Shown here one piece after another: positions 48,469 through 61,538 of a DNA stretch of 64,000 nucleotides. Each line of letters begins with the position of its first letter. Position 1 is the stretch's first letter. The notes under the pieces are model-generated. The model worked only from the letters and a program-made list of their open reading frames with translations. It searched no databases and was not told the origin of the DNA. The position numbers were made by a program, and so were the translations under genes. Source of the stretch: Marsupella aquatica (taxonomy: Eukaryota > Marchantiophyta); assembly GCA_973895155.1 (NCBI GenBank), contig OZ316894.1:2914001-2978000 (forward strand). The letters are read 5' to 3'.

Positions 48469-49144
48469 TTATTCAATCCGGGTGACTTGCATTTCTTGCA
48501 CAATAAAATCGTCCGGCTTTCCTGACAGTTGACTTTCCATTAGCTGAATGACCGCAATGGGTGTTGTGAGAATGGTCAAATTCTTCTGACGACGTAACCT
48601 CCTACGGTGCTGCCAACGTTCTTGCCTTCTTGACAGCAGCATGCACCAGGACTTGCTCGCTTTTTGCATTCAGCTCAAATGATATGGTTTCAGGTTTTCC
48701 ACTTGATGCAGGGTCACAGAGAATTTCAAAATGGGATCTGCAACTGACCATGAATTTCATCGGACCACTCTTTGGCCAATCTTCTTGGTTTATGATTGGC
48801 CGTCTGGAAGTCGTTTGAAAGCGCAATAACCTTTCACCAAACCCCGTGCAGGGTCTGGTCTCCTCTTTAAAATGTTTGCTCTGATGCTTTGCCACGCTGA
48901 TTCCTCATTAGCTTAATGAAAATCGTAAGGTGAGCTAGAGCAGAAGTTCCGTCCCTAACTTGCGCTCCCCGGGGGGCCGGAGCTCTTCAGCTCTTCCTTT
49001 CGGTGCTCGATCGAGGTCTTCCTTACTGAGGTAGCACCCCGGGTAGCACTCGCATAGGGTTGTTCCGATCAACGTAGAAAGCAATTTGACTACGGTTTCA
49101 AGTGTCGAGGCTGAAAGAGAAGATGGTGGCATTGATGATGACAT
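48469..49144 (-). CDS. Small unidentified multi-exon candidate gene
   Basis: A possible first exon starts with ATG at 49144-49142 (MSSSMPPSSLSASTLETVV) and reaches a good donor, GTAAGG, at 49026, just inside the open frame. A second open block (48895-48602) has protein-like composition, including DWPKSGPMKFMVSC and EILCDPASSGKPETISFEL. A third (about 48600-48483) reads LTTPIAVIQLMESQLSG in another frame. The exon joins are not certain and I recognise no family. It may be a genuine small plant gene, a pseudogene, or chance open frames. Confidence 0.33.
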
Positions 49145-49149
49145 AACTC

Positions 49150-51433
49150 GAACGAGAAAGACGCCGGTGCCTTGTCCAGTTTGTCCGTTCAGGTGTTCTG
49201 TAAAGAATCGTATTTGGGGAGTTTAATTGTACGTGTCCACTAGTGCAAGCTTGGTCTAGCTGGGAGTAGCGTTGCTGTTGTCTCTCTAGATTAGCTGGCT
49301 TTCTTTCAAGAATTATCTTTAGAGTGATTTGGCAGGTCTGCAGGGTTGGATCCCACTGTGACGTCTAATGACACGTGACCTCCCGGCTGTTCTTCACTGC
49401 TCACTGAGACCATGGATGAGATTGTTCGAAATTCTTGAGCAATCAAGTATCAAATTCCCGATCAAATTATACCACTGTATGCTGTCATAGTTACTGATAT
49501 TCATTCCTGCGTCTCTCCACAACATCATCAAAACTAGAAAAGACCCTCTGTCAACACTTACTGGATTTCGTTCATTTTCTAAGTATTACAATAACGTGAT
49601 TCGGTCTTTCACAATTACATTTGTTCTTCCAGAAATAGGCGGGAAGCACATTGCAAGCTCTTCGGACACATCTGACTATAAGCAGAATTAGTTTGGTTAT
49701 CGGGATGGAGCTCGGAATGGCCTCAATTGGAGAAGCACAGGTGGGATCTCCGTTCCCATACTTGAGCCACCATTTTACAGGACCGCCAAATGCCCATCCA
49801 GCACCTCCAGTAAAGCTGTTGGCGACTTCATGACAACCCCGATCTGTGAAAGCAAATATGGAACCCCCGGTGGAGCGCCCCTAAGGTCTGCATTAACCCA
49901 TGCAAAGAATGGCACAAAATAAATCGTGTCCCAAACACCCTCTGGAGTGGTGCAATCTTACAATGTGGAAGGTAATTAACGCAGGCTTGTTCAGCAATTG
50001 ATTTATTATGTTCAAAAGTAAATAGCGTTACAATATGTTACTTTTTTGCCCCCACTCTGTGTTTCAGAAATTCTCTAGTGATAGTGTCTCGAGTGGACAT
50101 GATGATATTCAGATCGTTGTTTGATTCAACGCTCACAGGGAGGTTGAAGAATATGAGCGAATTCCAGTACTAGAGTTTTCTAGAGTGGGATTGCCCATGT
50201 GATTGATGGTGAGTGCAATGGAGCGTATTCCTCTTTTGAGGCCTTCAGTTCATGCGTCTGGCTGCGACGTTTATGGACGTAACTACTGCTTCAAAGCGGA
50301 TTGTCTTCAACGATCGAAGCCATTGGAAAGCTTCATTGAGATTGGGACAAATTTTCTGCAATAGTGGCCAGCCAATTGTAAATCGTAGCAGCTTTGAATC
50401 TATCTCAACCTAGGCAAATTCAATGGTGTAAATTGAAGTTGAGATCATTTGTTCGGTGCGCTTCAAAATTGCAGCTTCATGCTGTCAAAATTCTGTCATG
50501 GCTCGACGGTTGCTTTCTTGCCCTGGGGATAGGTTTTGAGTTTTGAACATGAAGAGGAAGGGCTGACAAAGGTTATTAGTAGCCTGTGACCCGTTGAGCT
50601 TAAAAGCTGCAATTGACGGAAATGATTCATATGATTTTGGGAGTGTTGAGCTGAATTGGGCTATTTTTTCATTGCTGAAAAGTTACCATGAAGCAGTTTT
50701 GTTAGGTTCTCTGGTCACTCGGGGATGCTGATCCTTCTCTGCAGTCAGTGGGGCCTCATGGTGGAGTTGAATTTTGAAACAATTTGTGTTTTGCTTGGCA
50801 GGTAACATTGATTGTAGAGGTGCAACAGCTGGTTTCCGGTCTTTTGCAAATGAGCTGATTTCAGGAGGACCAAAGCTTGCTGGAGAATGCTTAACTGGAT
50901 TGGGTCTTTACCTTGGTCAATGTTTGTTTTGCCCAGAGGCATCTGGCAGTCTTAATTAGGGTTACTCAAAGCTTCAAAATTATGGATGATGGCGTTCAGC
51001 TAAAAAGAATGGTGACAACTTTTTCACAAGGTCAACTAATTTAAGTTTTATTTATTGATTCTCACAGTAGCCTCTACAATGACTAATGGTAAAGGCATAC
51101 CAATAATTCTTTATGGCAAAAAGTTACGAATTATGAATCTGGTTGTTTGCAACTTTTTGTGTATGTAATCCGTAACTACAACGTTAAGGGCAGTAAAATT
51201 CTGAGATTTGAGATGCCTGTCCTAGTGTTTTTCAGCTGAAAAAGCTAAACAAAATAAATTTTCATTTTTTTTTCCTTTTTTAATTTTTTAAGGGAGATAC
51301 TTCATAGAAAGTGAAAAGTCAGTCACAATAGTTGAACCCAAGACCTATCAGTCTCTACTCAAGTGAACTATCACAAAGTCATGCCTCTCTCAGCAAATTT
51401 TCAGGTTTTATCAGAGGTACATATGTTACTACT

Positions 51434-51485
<52 letters not shown>

Positions 51486-51496
51486 AATCAGCAGGA

Positions 51497-51529
<33 letters not shown>

Positions 51530-52100
51530 ACATGTATCAATTAATGGATACCTGGACTAGAACCTCATAACCTGATCATCTTAAGTTTGTAGTCACATAT
51601 ATGTATATAGAACCTTTGTCAATAGAGTCTTTATGGACCCCCATGGAAAGTTGTCCTTGTCAATTTTTTTAATTTGAATGGGTTTCCTTCTTGTTTTTTT
51701 TGTTTTTTTGTTGTTTTTGTTTGGGTAGGGGGGGGGGGGGGTGTGTGCACGCACAAACGCCCAAGAAACCTTGTTGTAAATTTGAGTCCTTGTAAACTTA
51801 CAAAGTAAAGCTTACATGGGTGGCGATTATTTGAATGAGCTTGAAAGGTTAGATCTTGCAATCCATGCTGCCCAAGTTTTTAAAAGTTAGTCCATACTTT
51901 TTGGAAGTCCCAATCCTCTTGGAAGTGAGCACATTCAGCATTTTTGGAATTTATTGTGTTCATCCTAGTAATCTTAATGACTTGTAAATAGTACTTTCTC
52001 TCTCCTTTTTTAGCTAGTCCTTTTCTGCGTCCTTTTGCTTGCAATCCAGCTGCATGGATTTGGCAATCTTTCTAACAAGGTGTTTTCCCTGAGTGTATAG
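49150..52100. other. Intergenic DNA, no gene recognised
   Basis: One frame near 50774-50959 (+), with GATAGFRSFANELISGG, looks somewhat protein-like after an AG acceptor (GGCAG at 50801). No partner exon or family was found. Long T and G runs occur at 51267-51295 and 51680-51743. Confidence 0.35.
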
Positions 52101-52432
52101 TGTTGAGAAATGAACTGCCAAGTGGACCACTCATAGACAACATGCATGGAATAAGCAAGTAGTCCACACAAGAGGTAACCATGTGGATACCACTCCAGAG
52201 GCTATGGTCACAATAACTAAGACCCAAGAGAGTTTACTACTCTCTAGCTAATGCATGTTTGCCATACCAGGTCTTTATAGCACAAGTTTTCATTATCTCT
52301 CATGCATTTAGCTCTATAACAATAAGGCTCAGTTCCACTCACATATTAGCTTGTGGTTGAATGTGTATAATCATGTGAAGTAGCATATATAACCTTGATC
52401 AAATACCAGTGACTATGGTTGGATCTCTTGGG
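52101..52432. mobile_element. Decayed solo LTR (family of 14147 and 26003)
   Basis: Begins TGTTGAGAAATG and shares the order CATACCA, AGCACAAG, TATCTCTC, GTAACAATGAGCC-like ATAACAATAAGGC, CAGTTCC with the solo LTRs at 14147-14490 and 26003-26347. No target-site duplication is recognisable, and its right border merges with the next element. Confidence 0.6.
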
Positions 52433-52836
52433 AATAAATCTAGACTAAGTAAGACAACGTCAACTTATGTCGGGACATATGCATGTGAACAACTTAACAT
52501 CCATAGAATCCAACACTGAATGTATGTGGTTCACCCTGTCTGGGCTACATCCACTGCTGTGAGAGAAATCCAATAATACAACATAATTACACCGTGCGCT
52601 CCATAACCAACGTGCTAGAGCTTCGCCTCTCAATCTCAGTCCCCAAGCTCTGATACCAATTATTGTAAATCTAGACTGAATGAGACAACGTAAACACATG
52701 TGAGCAATATCCAAAGACTCCAACACTCTGAAAGGTATGTGGTTTATCTAGGTTATGCCCACGGTTGTGAAAGAAATCCAATAATTTGCATGATTACACC
52801 TTCTCCATTGCCAACATGCTAGAGCTACTCCTCTCA
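52433..52836 (-). mobile_element. LTR pair with a 31-bp interior containing only a primer-binding site
   Basis: Two direct repeats, about 52433-52632 and 52664-52836, share AAATCTAGACT, GAGACAACG-like starts, AGAAATCCAATAAT and a CTAGAGC...CCTCTCA end. Between them are only 31 bases, which read on the - strand TTGGTATCAGAGCTTGGGG. This is the initiator tRNA-Met primer-binding site, placed five bases after the TG...CA right LTR. It is a TRIM-like element or an internally deleted LTR retrotransposon oriented leftward. The right copy is about 27 bp shorter, and no target-site duplication was found. Confidence 0.7.
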
Positions 52837-54027
52837 CCTCCTCACTCTCTCTCCTGGAGAGTGAACCTTGAACGTGAGCACTACAAGTTATTATTGGCAA
52901 TAATAGCCCCTCAATACCCAATCTCCTTATTTGTTAGGGCTTGTTGTGTCCATGCATTATTCTCCATAAAGCACCAAAAAGTAACAAAGAGTAAATCATG
53001 CATGAAGGTCATTAATTATATACTAAACTCCTGTTTACAAGGCATTATGGGTTATATTGCCCCAAAAAATCAGAGCTTCAGCTCTAGTTTTGAGGAGCTA
53101 TTGTTGCCCTTAAAACTCTAAGAGGACCTTAAAAGAATTAATTCAAAGTCTAAGAGATTTTTATTCTTATTGATTTTAGTAAAAGGAAGTACCCAAGAAT
53201 GCTTTGAAATATGCAATTGAAGAGAAAAACCATCACACACCAACCTAACGTTCAAATCTCACATCAGGAGGCACAAATTCGAAGTCATACCGGAATCATA
53301 TTCTTCATGTCCGAATATTAAGTTAAATTAGTACCTGCAGTAGGAAAAACCCCACATGCTTTTGGATTCAGGAGATTCTTGGATGACATGCATACAGTCA
53401 GTCTCAGAAAAGTGATTATTTCTTGTCGGACCAGTTTATACATTGATGGTATATATTCATTATTTAACCTGTCCATAAACAGACGAGTCACAGTGAAGGT
53501 TATGGAAGATGTCGAAAGGGTCCTGTAGTTGTTGACAATCAAGCGTCCCGAAGTGATTGAGGTGTCTAAACTATGGCCATACTACCCTAATGCTCTTGCT
53601 ATCGATCAATTATTACAATCCAAGTGTAAAGGCGTGACGTCTTGATGCGCAATTCAGGCCACAGCATTTTGGTTTTTCACGTATTGTACCGTTTTTGGCT
53701 ACTTTTGGGACTAGGACTAGACTCTGTTTCTGACTCAATAGCACCCAGTGTACATCATTATCTACCTTTCGGATCTGAGGTTGGTCGGGCCTGCTTTCGT
53801 GCAGTCTCGATTTGGTACGCAGAATCTTGTCATTTTATCTGATCGCCTGGTTTCTGACTTGAGCATGTCGGGGTCCCACTTCTTTATTTGTCTCTGTTAC
53901 ACTGTGGAGTCCGACACAATCTTTTCCCTCTGCTCTTCGCCAACCCTGTGCACAACATCAGTCTGCTTTCTCTCAATCAACAACGTTTTCCGTCTAGAAC
54001 TTACACAATGTGGAACCAGGCACAAGC
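52837..54027. other. Non-coding, no gene recognised
   Basis: A/T-rich in the left half. Open frames are short and have no family pattern. Confidence 0.4.
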
Positions 54028-54168
54028 TGTTTTGGGATCCAGGCAACGTCTTAGCCTGGTACGAGGCCTGAACTTGTTTTGGGATCCAGGCAACGTCTTA
54101 GCCTGGTACGAGGCCCGAACTTGTTTTGGGATCCAGGCAACGTCTTAGCCTGGTACGATGCCTGAACT
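54028..54168 (+). repeat. 47-bp tandem repeat, three copies, each with a hairpin
   Basis: TGTTTTGGGATCCAGG occurs at 54028, 54075 and 54122, exactly 47 bp apart, and the copies are almost identical. Each unit holds CCAGGC followed nine bases later by GCCTGG, a perfect 6-bp inverted repeat. Very young by its identity. Confidence 0.92.
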
Positions 54169-55789
54169 TCATTAATACTTGAGGGGATCGATCAGCACTG
54201 CATTCCGTGCTGTAAATCGTCCCTATCCTTGGTTCTACACTCACTCACTGGGACCTTCCTCATGAGCTTCCAGCAGTCGGGTTTGATTATCTGCTTCCAC
54301 AGTACGTACATCATCCAGTGAGCTTTCTTGTGCATGTCACACTACGTACAGTCCACAACAACGTTGATTTCTGTGAAACTCACCATTGTGAACAAGAACA
54401 CTACTAACCAGGTAGCTGCTACGTACTAGGTAGTCCCTGGATCTCCGTGGATCTACCTCTTGAATCTATGCTTTCTCGGTGAAGAACGCACTTCAATCAT
54501 GAACATCCTCAGAACTTTCAGACTCTTTCAAACAGTTGGCACGTTGGTAGATGAGTTCAGTCTTCTTTTGCAAGACTGTCGTTCACATCTGTAACGTCCG
54601 CTGTAAGTCATGACATCCTGCAGGGAAGGAGCTTGCTTGGCAGCATATCACGTTTTTTTTCTCAGAATTAATGAAGAGAATTTTTCCTTCCCAATCATGG
54701 ACCACGATCTAAAAGCTCATCGTAGTTGTCTGGCTTCCTTTTGTCGTGCAAAGGCCACATATGCCCCTTTCCGCTCTATCGGCAGCGTAATTGCAGATGC
54801 CTCCTCTTAGGACGACCAAAGACCACCTGTCGATCCAGCTACGCAACATAATTATCTTTTCCCTTCATCTGTGAATGACATGAGGGCATCTTCTTTACCA
54901 ACAGGACCAGGTAAAGGCTATTCCTCGTTAATAACAATGATCAGATCGAGAAAGAACAGCTGCAAGCAAGCTCAAGTAGGAAGAAATGAGACCTACAAAG
55001 TGCCGAACAAAAGTTCAATGGAGTAAAACGCAAAAGAGGTACACAGGAGACAACGAGTGAAATCAAACGAGAAGGGCAAATGCAAACCCGAAAACCAAGA
55101 AAGACGAAAACTAATGGATTAAAGTTAACGCTGCAATAGTGTGATGAAACAGGACATGAAACAGTCGAAGATGTCTAGTGACACCAACACACATGACATT
55201 TGAACTTTGACTCGGGCCAGGAACACTCCACTGATTGATCTCTGCTACCACAGAGACCATGCCATCTGGGTGCACAGAAGTCATTTGGTCTTTGTACACT
55301 AAGAAGTGAGGGACATATCTTACCCCGCTTTGCCACGACTAATAGTCCCAACGTGAAGGTATCAATGCCCACAGTGACTACTCCAGCAAAGATCTGGCAC
55401 CTGAAAGTGCATGGAAAATGCACAGAACGTATCATTCTTCAAAGGCGCCCTCCCCGGCACCCTCTTGGATACGAAGACTTTGTTTACTTTTTCAACTCAC
55501 TTTAATTTGGAGTGAGTGATTGCAATCACTCAATTTATAGTCTCATGTTGCAGTTGCACCTAACACCACCGCCAGAGTCCCATAAGAGAAGCTAAATAGT
55601 TTGGCAGTAAATTATCCAGAAGAAATTATCCAGAATAGTACTGGGGCATCCCTGCCAGCCCGTAGGGAAATTCCGCCAGGATCAAACTTACACCTGTTCG
55701 TCAGAACGATTGGAGAACCCTTGATTTTGTCCACTTCCACACTTAGAATGCCGCAAACTAAGTGCCTTTTAATGTGAGGTCTGAATAAG

Positions 55790-55960
55790 CGAACCCCCCC
55801 TCCCCCCCCCCCCCCCCGGCCGTCTCTCTTTTTAGTGCCGGGGTTGGTCCCCCTCCTTAAAGCTAAAATCAGGGCAAACAAAACCAAACCATTTTATCCC
55901 CCCGGCTTGTTGGGGGTGCCCGTCCTGACCCTTTGGGTTTTTTATTCTCTGAAGAAAAAC
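55790..55960. other. Homopolymer-rich, probably unreliable sequence
   Basis: Contains C runs of 7, 17 and 6, GGGGG, TTTTTT and many doubled bases within 170 bp. A run of this kind in otherwise ordinary DNA suggests sequencing or assembly error rather than biology. Open frames across it should not be trusted. Confidence 0.55.
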
Positions 55961-58346
55961 TCCTCTTCACTGATTTCGTTGAGGGGAAGCCAAAAATGAC
56001 ACTTCTTATCATTTGAACTATATATCTGACAATCATCTGGAAATGGTCTTTTCTCTGGAGGGAATGATTGGTTGGACAGTCGTGCTTGAATACCTCCTCT
56101 GATCCTCTCACACATAGACCGCCCAAAGTACACCATTATGCTTTGAAACAATTTGACCACTCATGCGTTAATGATTGTCGTTGAAACCGGTTGGCCTATT
56201 CTGTCGACTATTGATTTAGGTTCTGAGTCACCTTGTGACGGCGCTTTTTCTTGGTTTGGAAAAAACAACGAAATAATGATTATCGTTCTGCTCTACTCTA
56301 GTGTATCTACTTTCCGACGCTTTCTCCGTACATTTATATGTTGAATTCGTAAGTTCCCATTCTTTTGGCCTTGTAAAGAAACTTTTATGACTGAATGAAA
56401 ACCCTATAGAGGTTTCAAATCATTCCCATTTTCCTGTTTTCAGTTGCCTTTCGTTTCTAAGAATGAGGAGGCGCACAGATTGAAAAACATTCATGACTAA
56501 GGGTTGGAAGCTATATGCCGGGAGCAAATTTTCAAATGTTCGGTTTTCTTTGCTAAGCGGAAACCAACCCAGCGCAGACCAGGCCATGCAAGTGGCAGGA
56601 AGGTTAGGGAAAGGGAAATTAAAGCTTGATTTTATATAACTACGAGAAAAACAAATAGTATGTCATGGCCCAGAAGACCAGCAACGGAAGGCAACTGAAA
56701 CCAGGCCAAGTGCAACACTCAAGTGAATTAAGGGTAGAAACGCTGCAAACTAACTGATCCCAAGAGATTGCCTCAACTATGCAAGGGAGAAACTAAATTA
56801 ATGCATGTCTCGCTTGCCCTGAATAAAGACAATAAAATGTGCTGACAAAGCAGCTTCCCAATCAAACGATGCTGTTACCCTTGTAAACCTTCTCCGTCTA
56901 AATCTTGAACTAAGTCGATCCATGGTCTCATCTTGGTTCTCATATTCTAGCTTGTAATTACTTTCCACTACTTCAATTTTAGTTTTTTTAATGTTGGAAA
57001 TTATTATTATGATTATGATTAGTGTGGGGAGGGAAGGTAAACCAAGATGTCTTCAACTGATACTTGTTAGGTCCAAAATTTTATATTTCTGTTTACGCTA
57101 TCTCACATATGGTGCTAGCAGAAGCCGTTACTCTTGTCAAGGATCACCTGCCTTATATTTCATACAAGTGAGAGGAGTGTTGTTAGGTCATGAACAGTTG
57201 AGCCATGCCTTTTTGAGGTTGGCAATTATCATTGGAGAATGTAATCTTTGTTCCTGGCATGCACATTGCATTAATAATAACGGAGCTGTATGACTGTTGC
57301 TTGCTTGATTCAGCTGGCAATTCGATAGGTCACTATCAATCATTGGACTTAAAGATTTCGTCATTGCCTGTTTATGCTCATCACTTTTTGATTGAATTGG
57401 TGATTATCGATGAGTTGGGTGACTTGAATTTCGAACCCTGTTCCGATCATCACTGGAACGAACGAGGAGGATTGCCGATTGCACCTCACATGTACGGGGT
57501 GGAGGTTCCATTGGTTGTCTCATGGCTAGAGGAACTGTCGATTCCCTTGTAGTAACCAAATAGTGTATTCTTGGTTCCCAGTAGTTGCCCATCCACCATT
57601 TCAACTACATTGATTGCTGAAGCATCTGTCTGACAAGAAACCTTCACTTTTTCTAAACATCTGACCTTCTACAGTATATGGGGCTTGAGACGTACTGATG
57701 TCCCAATTATTCCGCATGTCCACCCGAAGTGACATCAACGACAACGATTTTCTACATTGTTTTGCTCACCGCATGACCACGAGACGTACTGTACTCTACT
57801 CGACAACGCTTTCATTTATCCAACATAGTTCATATGATAGCGAGAACAAAGCCAACTCAGACGTCACTTCAAGTTGTGCATTACTCAGGGGAAAATTATG
57901 CGCAGCAACGAAGGTATTTGTTCAAAACACTTCGCACGGTAAATCTTTAGAATGAAAGTGGTCAGTTGTCAAAGGAAAACAGTCGACCAAGATAGTACCA
58001 GAGCTCTTGAACAGACGAGGGCCATTGGGTTATTTCTGCTCTTGACACCAGAATGCTGTCCAGCTTTCCCGGGGCCAGCGCGGTATGGCGGAGACCAAGA
58101 TGTGCTTCTGATTCCTTTCATGGACAAGACGACGGCTGTCAACACACATAGTTTCCAAAATACCAAAATACGTCATGATCTGTCTATGAGGGGCCAGCGT
58201 GCAATGCTGAGGCATGTGGGTGGATTCTCATTTTCGATTCTCATTTTCGATTCTCGTGAAGGATATATAGCACTTCTTCCAAGACTACAACATGTGTGGA
58301 ATCGAAAAACAGTGACAGTCGTGTTCAATGACAATTCCTGCGTACA

Positions 58347-58600
58347 CATATCACGTTGTTGGGCGTATGGATATTGTTCATACACAAACTGCGTTCTAAT
58401 CTTTGTCTATACATACATCGTTCATACAACAATTACGGTCTGATCCTGTCTACATATCCTTCAGATTGGACAATCCCTGAGCACGCATATCACATATTTG
58501 GGCTACGCAGCTCTTCCTCCTACAACAATTGCGTTATGATCTTCTCTATACATACACTATTCATACAACATTGCCTTCTTTCATCCTACGGTCTGATTTT
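58347..58600 (+). repeat. About 140-bp imperfect tandem duplication
   Basis: Shared order in both units: CATATCAC, TTGGGC, a CTGCG or TTGCG stretch, TATACATACA, TTCATACAACA and ACGGTCTGAT. The units begin near 58347 and 58485 and are clearly diverged. Confidence 0.6.
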
Positions 58601-59609
58601 GCTTCTCAAGCTGTCCACAATCTCACCCGCCTTTTGTGGAAAATTTCCGAGACTGACCACAACTTGCTAAATCCTTAGGGAAAAGAAAGGTTATTATCGG
58701 TGGCGCACCATGTCACCAACAAAATATATTGCAGGGTGAATGAGAATACTAAGTCTCTCCTCAGTGTAACCTTCTAGTTCTGTTCATACGCTTAAGTCCC
58801 TTGTCTGTACACCTCCCATATCTATGAACTGTGCAGCAGAATACAGTAGTCAAGGTTTCGTTTCAAACCTAGCAATTCTTCTTTGTGAACTTCGCACGTT
58901 TCTCCGACTCTGCAGCGAGCTAGACCGAGTATTTCTTGCGTAATGGGCGGAGCACTTTGTATGAGGTACCATCTCTTTAAAATCTCTTTCTTTGAACACC
59001 CGGGTCCGCTGTCTTCAAACTAAGTTCTAAGTAACATCCATAACTTCGACGGATGCGCTTCCTTCCAGCTGAATTAGAGAGAGGTCCAGTGGCCAGTATC
59101 TTCTGCAATGCGAAGTACAAGCTGCACGATCGATCTTCTAATTTGGAAATATGTCAGAACGCTCACAGACAACTCGTTCGATTTGCAGATGTGGCTCAAG
59201 TTATGTGAAAAGCTGCTGTAAGACATGACCTTCCATACCTTAACATTTCCACTCCTTTTGAGTCCTCTCCACGTGATTGTTCCGCTATCGCTGGATCAAG
59301 AAGCGAGCTCAGGAACCAGACTAACAGCATCCCGTCGGGCATATCACACTGAACAAACCACGAAGTAGGCGCCCATGTCAAGTGCGAAGTTCACAAGCGA
59401 AGGCTGCACAACCGTCAACGAAGCAATCTACATCCCAATTCACAACGCGCTCACGATACCATCGGTGTCGTAGACTGGGAACCGAAAGAGAGCTCTACGG
59501 CACTCCAAAGCGTCGGACTCCTTGAACAGTTATAACGCACAAGACGTTATTTCAATTAGCAATTGTCGAACTAAAGACTACTCGGTGCTCGGTGCTCAAG
59601 CACGTACAT

Positions 59610-59935
59610 TCCAACTGGTTAGTGTCATGCAGCCAACTGTTATATGCCACAGATGTATAAATGCATGCCGGGATAACTCATTTAGCCTTAACCGACATCG
59701 AAAGCACAGTTTATGTCCATAGCCGTTGCGCATAGGAAGATGGCCTCAAATGAAGCTTTGTCCGGAAAATAGCGAGTGTCAAAACTATCCAAAGTTTCAT
59801 GGAGCCGACGTACAGTTGTATGCCATAGATACATTAGCAATGCATGCCAGGAAAACGCTCTTAATCTTTAACTTAATAGCATAGATAATCTCTACAGACA
59901 ATGTGCATGGATAGGAAGATGGCCCATACCCATCC
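59610..59935. repeat. About 190-bp duplicated block
   Basis: The order CAACTGTTATATGCCA or CAGTTGTATGCCATAGAT, AATGCATGCC, then about 80 bp later CATAGGAAGATGGCC or GGATAGGAAGATGGCC, occurs at about 59634-59744 and 59812-59923. Diverged. The - strand of the right copy is open, the left copy is not. Confidence 0.6.
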
Positions 59936-60476
59936 TGGAACGAAGGTGAACTTCGTCAAACCAACGGCCTGTGAACTATCCAAAGTCACAAGCTTTGAGA
60001 TAACGTCACCAGTGAAGAACACCATGATTTCTCGAAAGGTTGACGCTTTCACCATGAAATCATTTGAGGCCATCATGAAATCGTCGTCGACCTTTCGTCG
60101 ATAAATCCGTTTCCTTTTATTTAAGTACGATAAGGCGTGGAGCAGCGAACAACTCAGAGTGAATTTGAAAGATAATCCCCCGCTTCGCTTGCCCAACAGA
60201 TACACATCATGGAGGTTAATATCCACAACTCCGAATCGTGACTTCACTACATGTACTACTATGAATAAGCATAACCAATTTTCAACTTGCCAGAAGCGGA
60301 GTCAGATCCCCGAGAAGCCGCAACTCGAGATGCTCAACACGTGGGAAGCCTAGAGTTCTAGGATGCTAAGCGGAACTACAATCCCGTCACTCCTGAAAGA
60401 AGTGAAGGGATCCCTGAGAAACTATTGTTCTGGGGAAAGCGAGAGTCCCATGTGCTACGTACTGTAAGACAGACTC

Positions 60477-61538
60477 TCATCCCGCGACAAGGACAGTCGG
60501 ATCCTCGAGGAACGGCAACTCTAGATGCTCCATTTCTGGGAAAGCTACACTCCTCATCATATCGAGGTGATCATAGTCCATTGAGGGTATGTCCCGCCTG
60601 ACGTGATCTCTCTCATCGTGATGGTAGTGGGAGTCAGAAGAAGTCACATGATCATCGAAGTTGCCATTAAGAAAACGTTCAGTGTCAAAGACTCCATGCT
60701 GATGCTGGTCCGGCAATCTCTTTCGACAGAATTGCCCGTCTAGTCTTGAGAAAGGATCTTGGGGACATGCAGGAGCCTTCCATGCTGGGCTGGAGTTCGC
60801 AGAGTCCGACTCCTGCGAGTCCTGAGATGCAGAAACCGAAAACTCTCGAGTCATATCGCTTGAAGCTACAGTAACCAGACGGTAGTCTTCTTCAAACAGC
60901 AGCTCAGGATACCTGGGTGTGAGCTTGTGCTCACTTCTGTCAGTAACACACGACGACGTCTCTGAAGATGACAAAGTACTGTTGGCCGCTTGATCCGCCA
61001 GTGGGGTCCGGGGGATGACGCTGCTGGATAGGGTATTGCTGTTCCCTGGGAAACGGCTATCTGGTAAAGAGCTCATCTGCCTTCCATCGCTTCTACCAGA
61101 TTGCACAACATCATTCCTAATGGATCGATACAAATCTATCTCAGGCACGGCACTGAGCTCCGGCGTTGTCCTGTAAGGACCCAAGTGCATCTGCGCCTTC
61201 ACAGCCAAATTCGTGATCCACTCGAGAGCGGGCCTACCTTGAAAGGAACTCGTTCCAGCGATATCATCAATGTGCGCACTGAATTGTTGACTTGGATACA
61301 TGAAATTCGTGCGAGCCTTAAGGCCTCTCATAGATAGTGCTGCATTGTCATACGCTTCCGCAGCTGCCTCAGCCGTGTCGAACGTCCCCAGCCATTTCCT
61401 CTCCTTTGTGTTCGGATCGCGAATCTCAGCAGCGAACCGACCCCATGGCCTGCGCCGCACTCCTCTGTAACGTCCCTCCCGAACCTTTTTTCCCCTCTTC
61501 TCCGCTACCTTCTTTGTACTAGTACTTGGCGTCGACAT
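60477..61538 (-). CDS. AP2/ERF transcription factor (ERF subfamily, group VIII-like)
   Basis: A 353-residue intronless protein. ATG at 61538-61536 is chosen because the frame upstream only offers a non-ATG start. The single AP2/ERF domain spans residues about 23-81: [36 protein letters not shown] and a final RGLKARTNF. Ala in FAAEIR and Asp in GTFDTAE are the ERF-type residues, as opposed to the DREB type, so GCC-box-like targets are expected. The [10 protein letters not shown] end resembles ESR/DORNRÖSCHEN-type group VIII proteins. A basic stretch ([10 protein letters not shown]) before the domain can act as nuclear signal. The rest is Ser-rich with acidic and hydrophobic patches ([13 protein letters not shown] at the C-terminus), a plausible activation region. 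No EAR motif is seen. Intronless structure is normal for the family. Confidence 0.94.
   Translation of the reverse strand: MSTPSTSTKKVAEKRGKKVREGRYRGVRRRPWGRFAAEIRDPNTKERKWLGTFDTAEAAAEAYDNAALSMRGLKARTNFMYPSQQFSAHIDDIAGTSSFQGRPALEWITNLAVKAQMHLGPYRTTPELSAVPEIDLYRSIRNDVVQSGRSDGRQMSSLPDSRFPGNSNTLSSSVIPRTPLADQAANSTLSSSETSSCVTDRSEHKLTPRYPELLFEEDYRLVTVASSDMTREFSVSASQDSQESDSANSSPAWKAPACPQDPFSRLDGQFCRKRLPDQHQHGVFDTERFLNGNFDDHVTSSDSHYHHDERDHVRRDIPSMDYDHLDMMRSVAFPEMEHLELPFLEDPTVLVAG

Larger units (their letters stand above)
54170..60476. other. Long intergenic stretch, no gene recognised
   Basis: Open frames up to 163 codons (57952-58443, +) show no domain. Visible structure is limited to a homopolymer-rich segment (55790-55960) and two local duplications (58347-58600 and 59610-59935). 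The - strand frame 60247-59873 has a hydrophobic C-terminal end, but its neighbour copy is broken, so I do not call it. Confidence 0.4.

Noticed and set aside
54028-54168. CRISPR-like array
   Set aside because: Repeats are contiguous without variable spacers and the genome is eukaryotic; it is a tandem minisatellite.
57952-58443. 163-codon + frame
   Set aside because: Unrecognised composition, overlaps open - strand frames and runs into a DNA repeat.
59873-60247. 124-codon - frame with hydrophobic end
   Set aside because: It starts at a non-ATG codon, and its duplicated neighbour has stops, so constraint is not shown.
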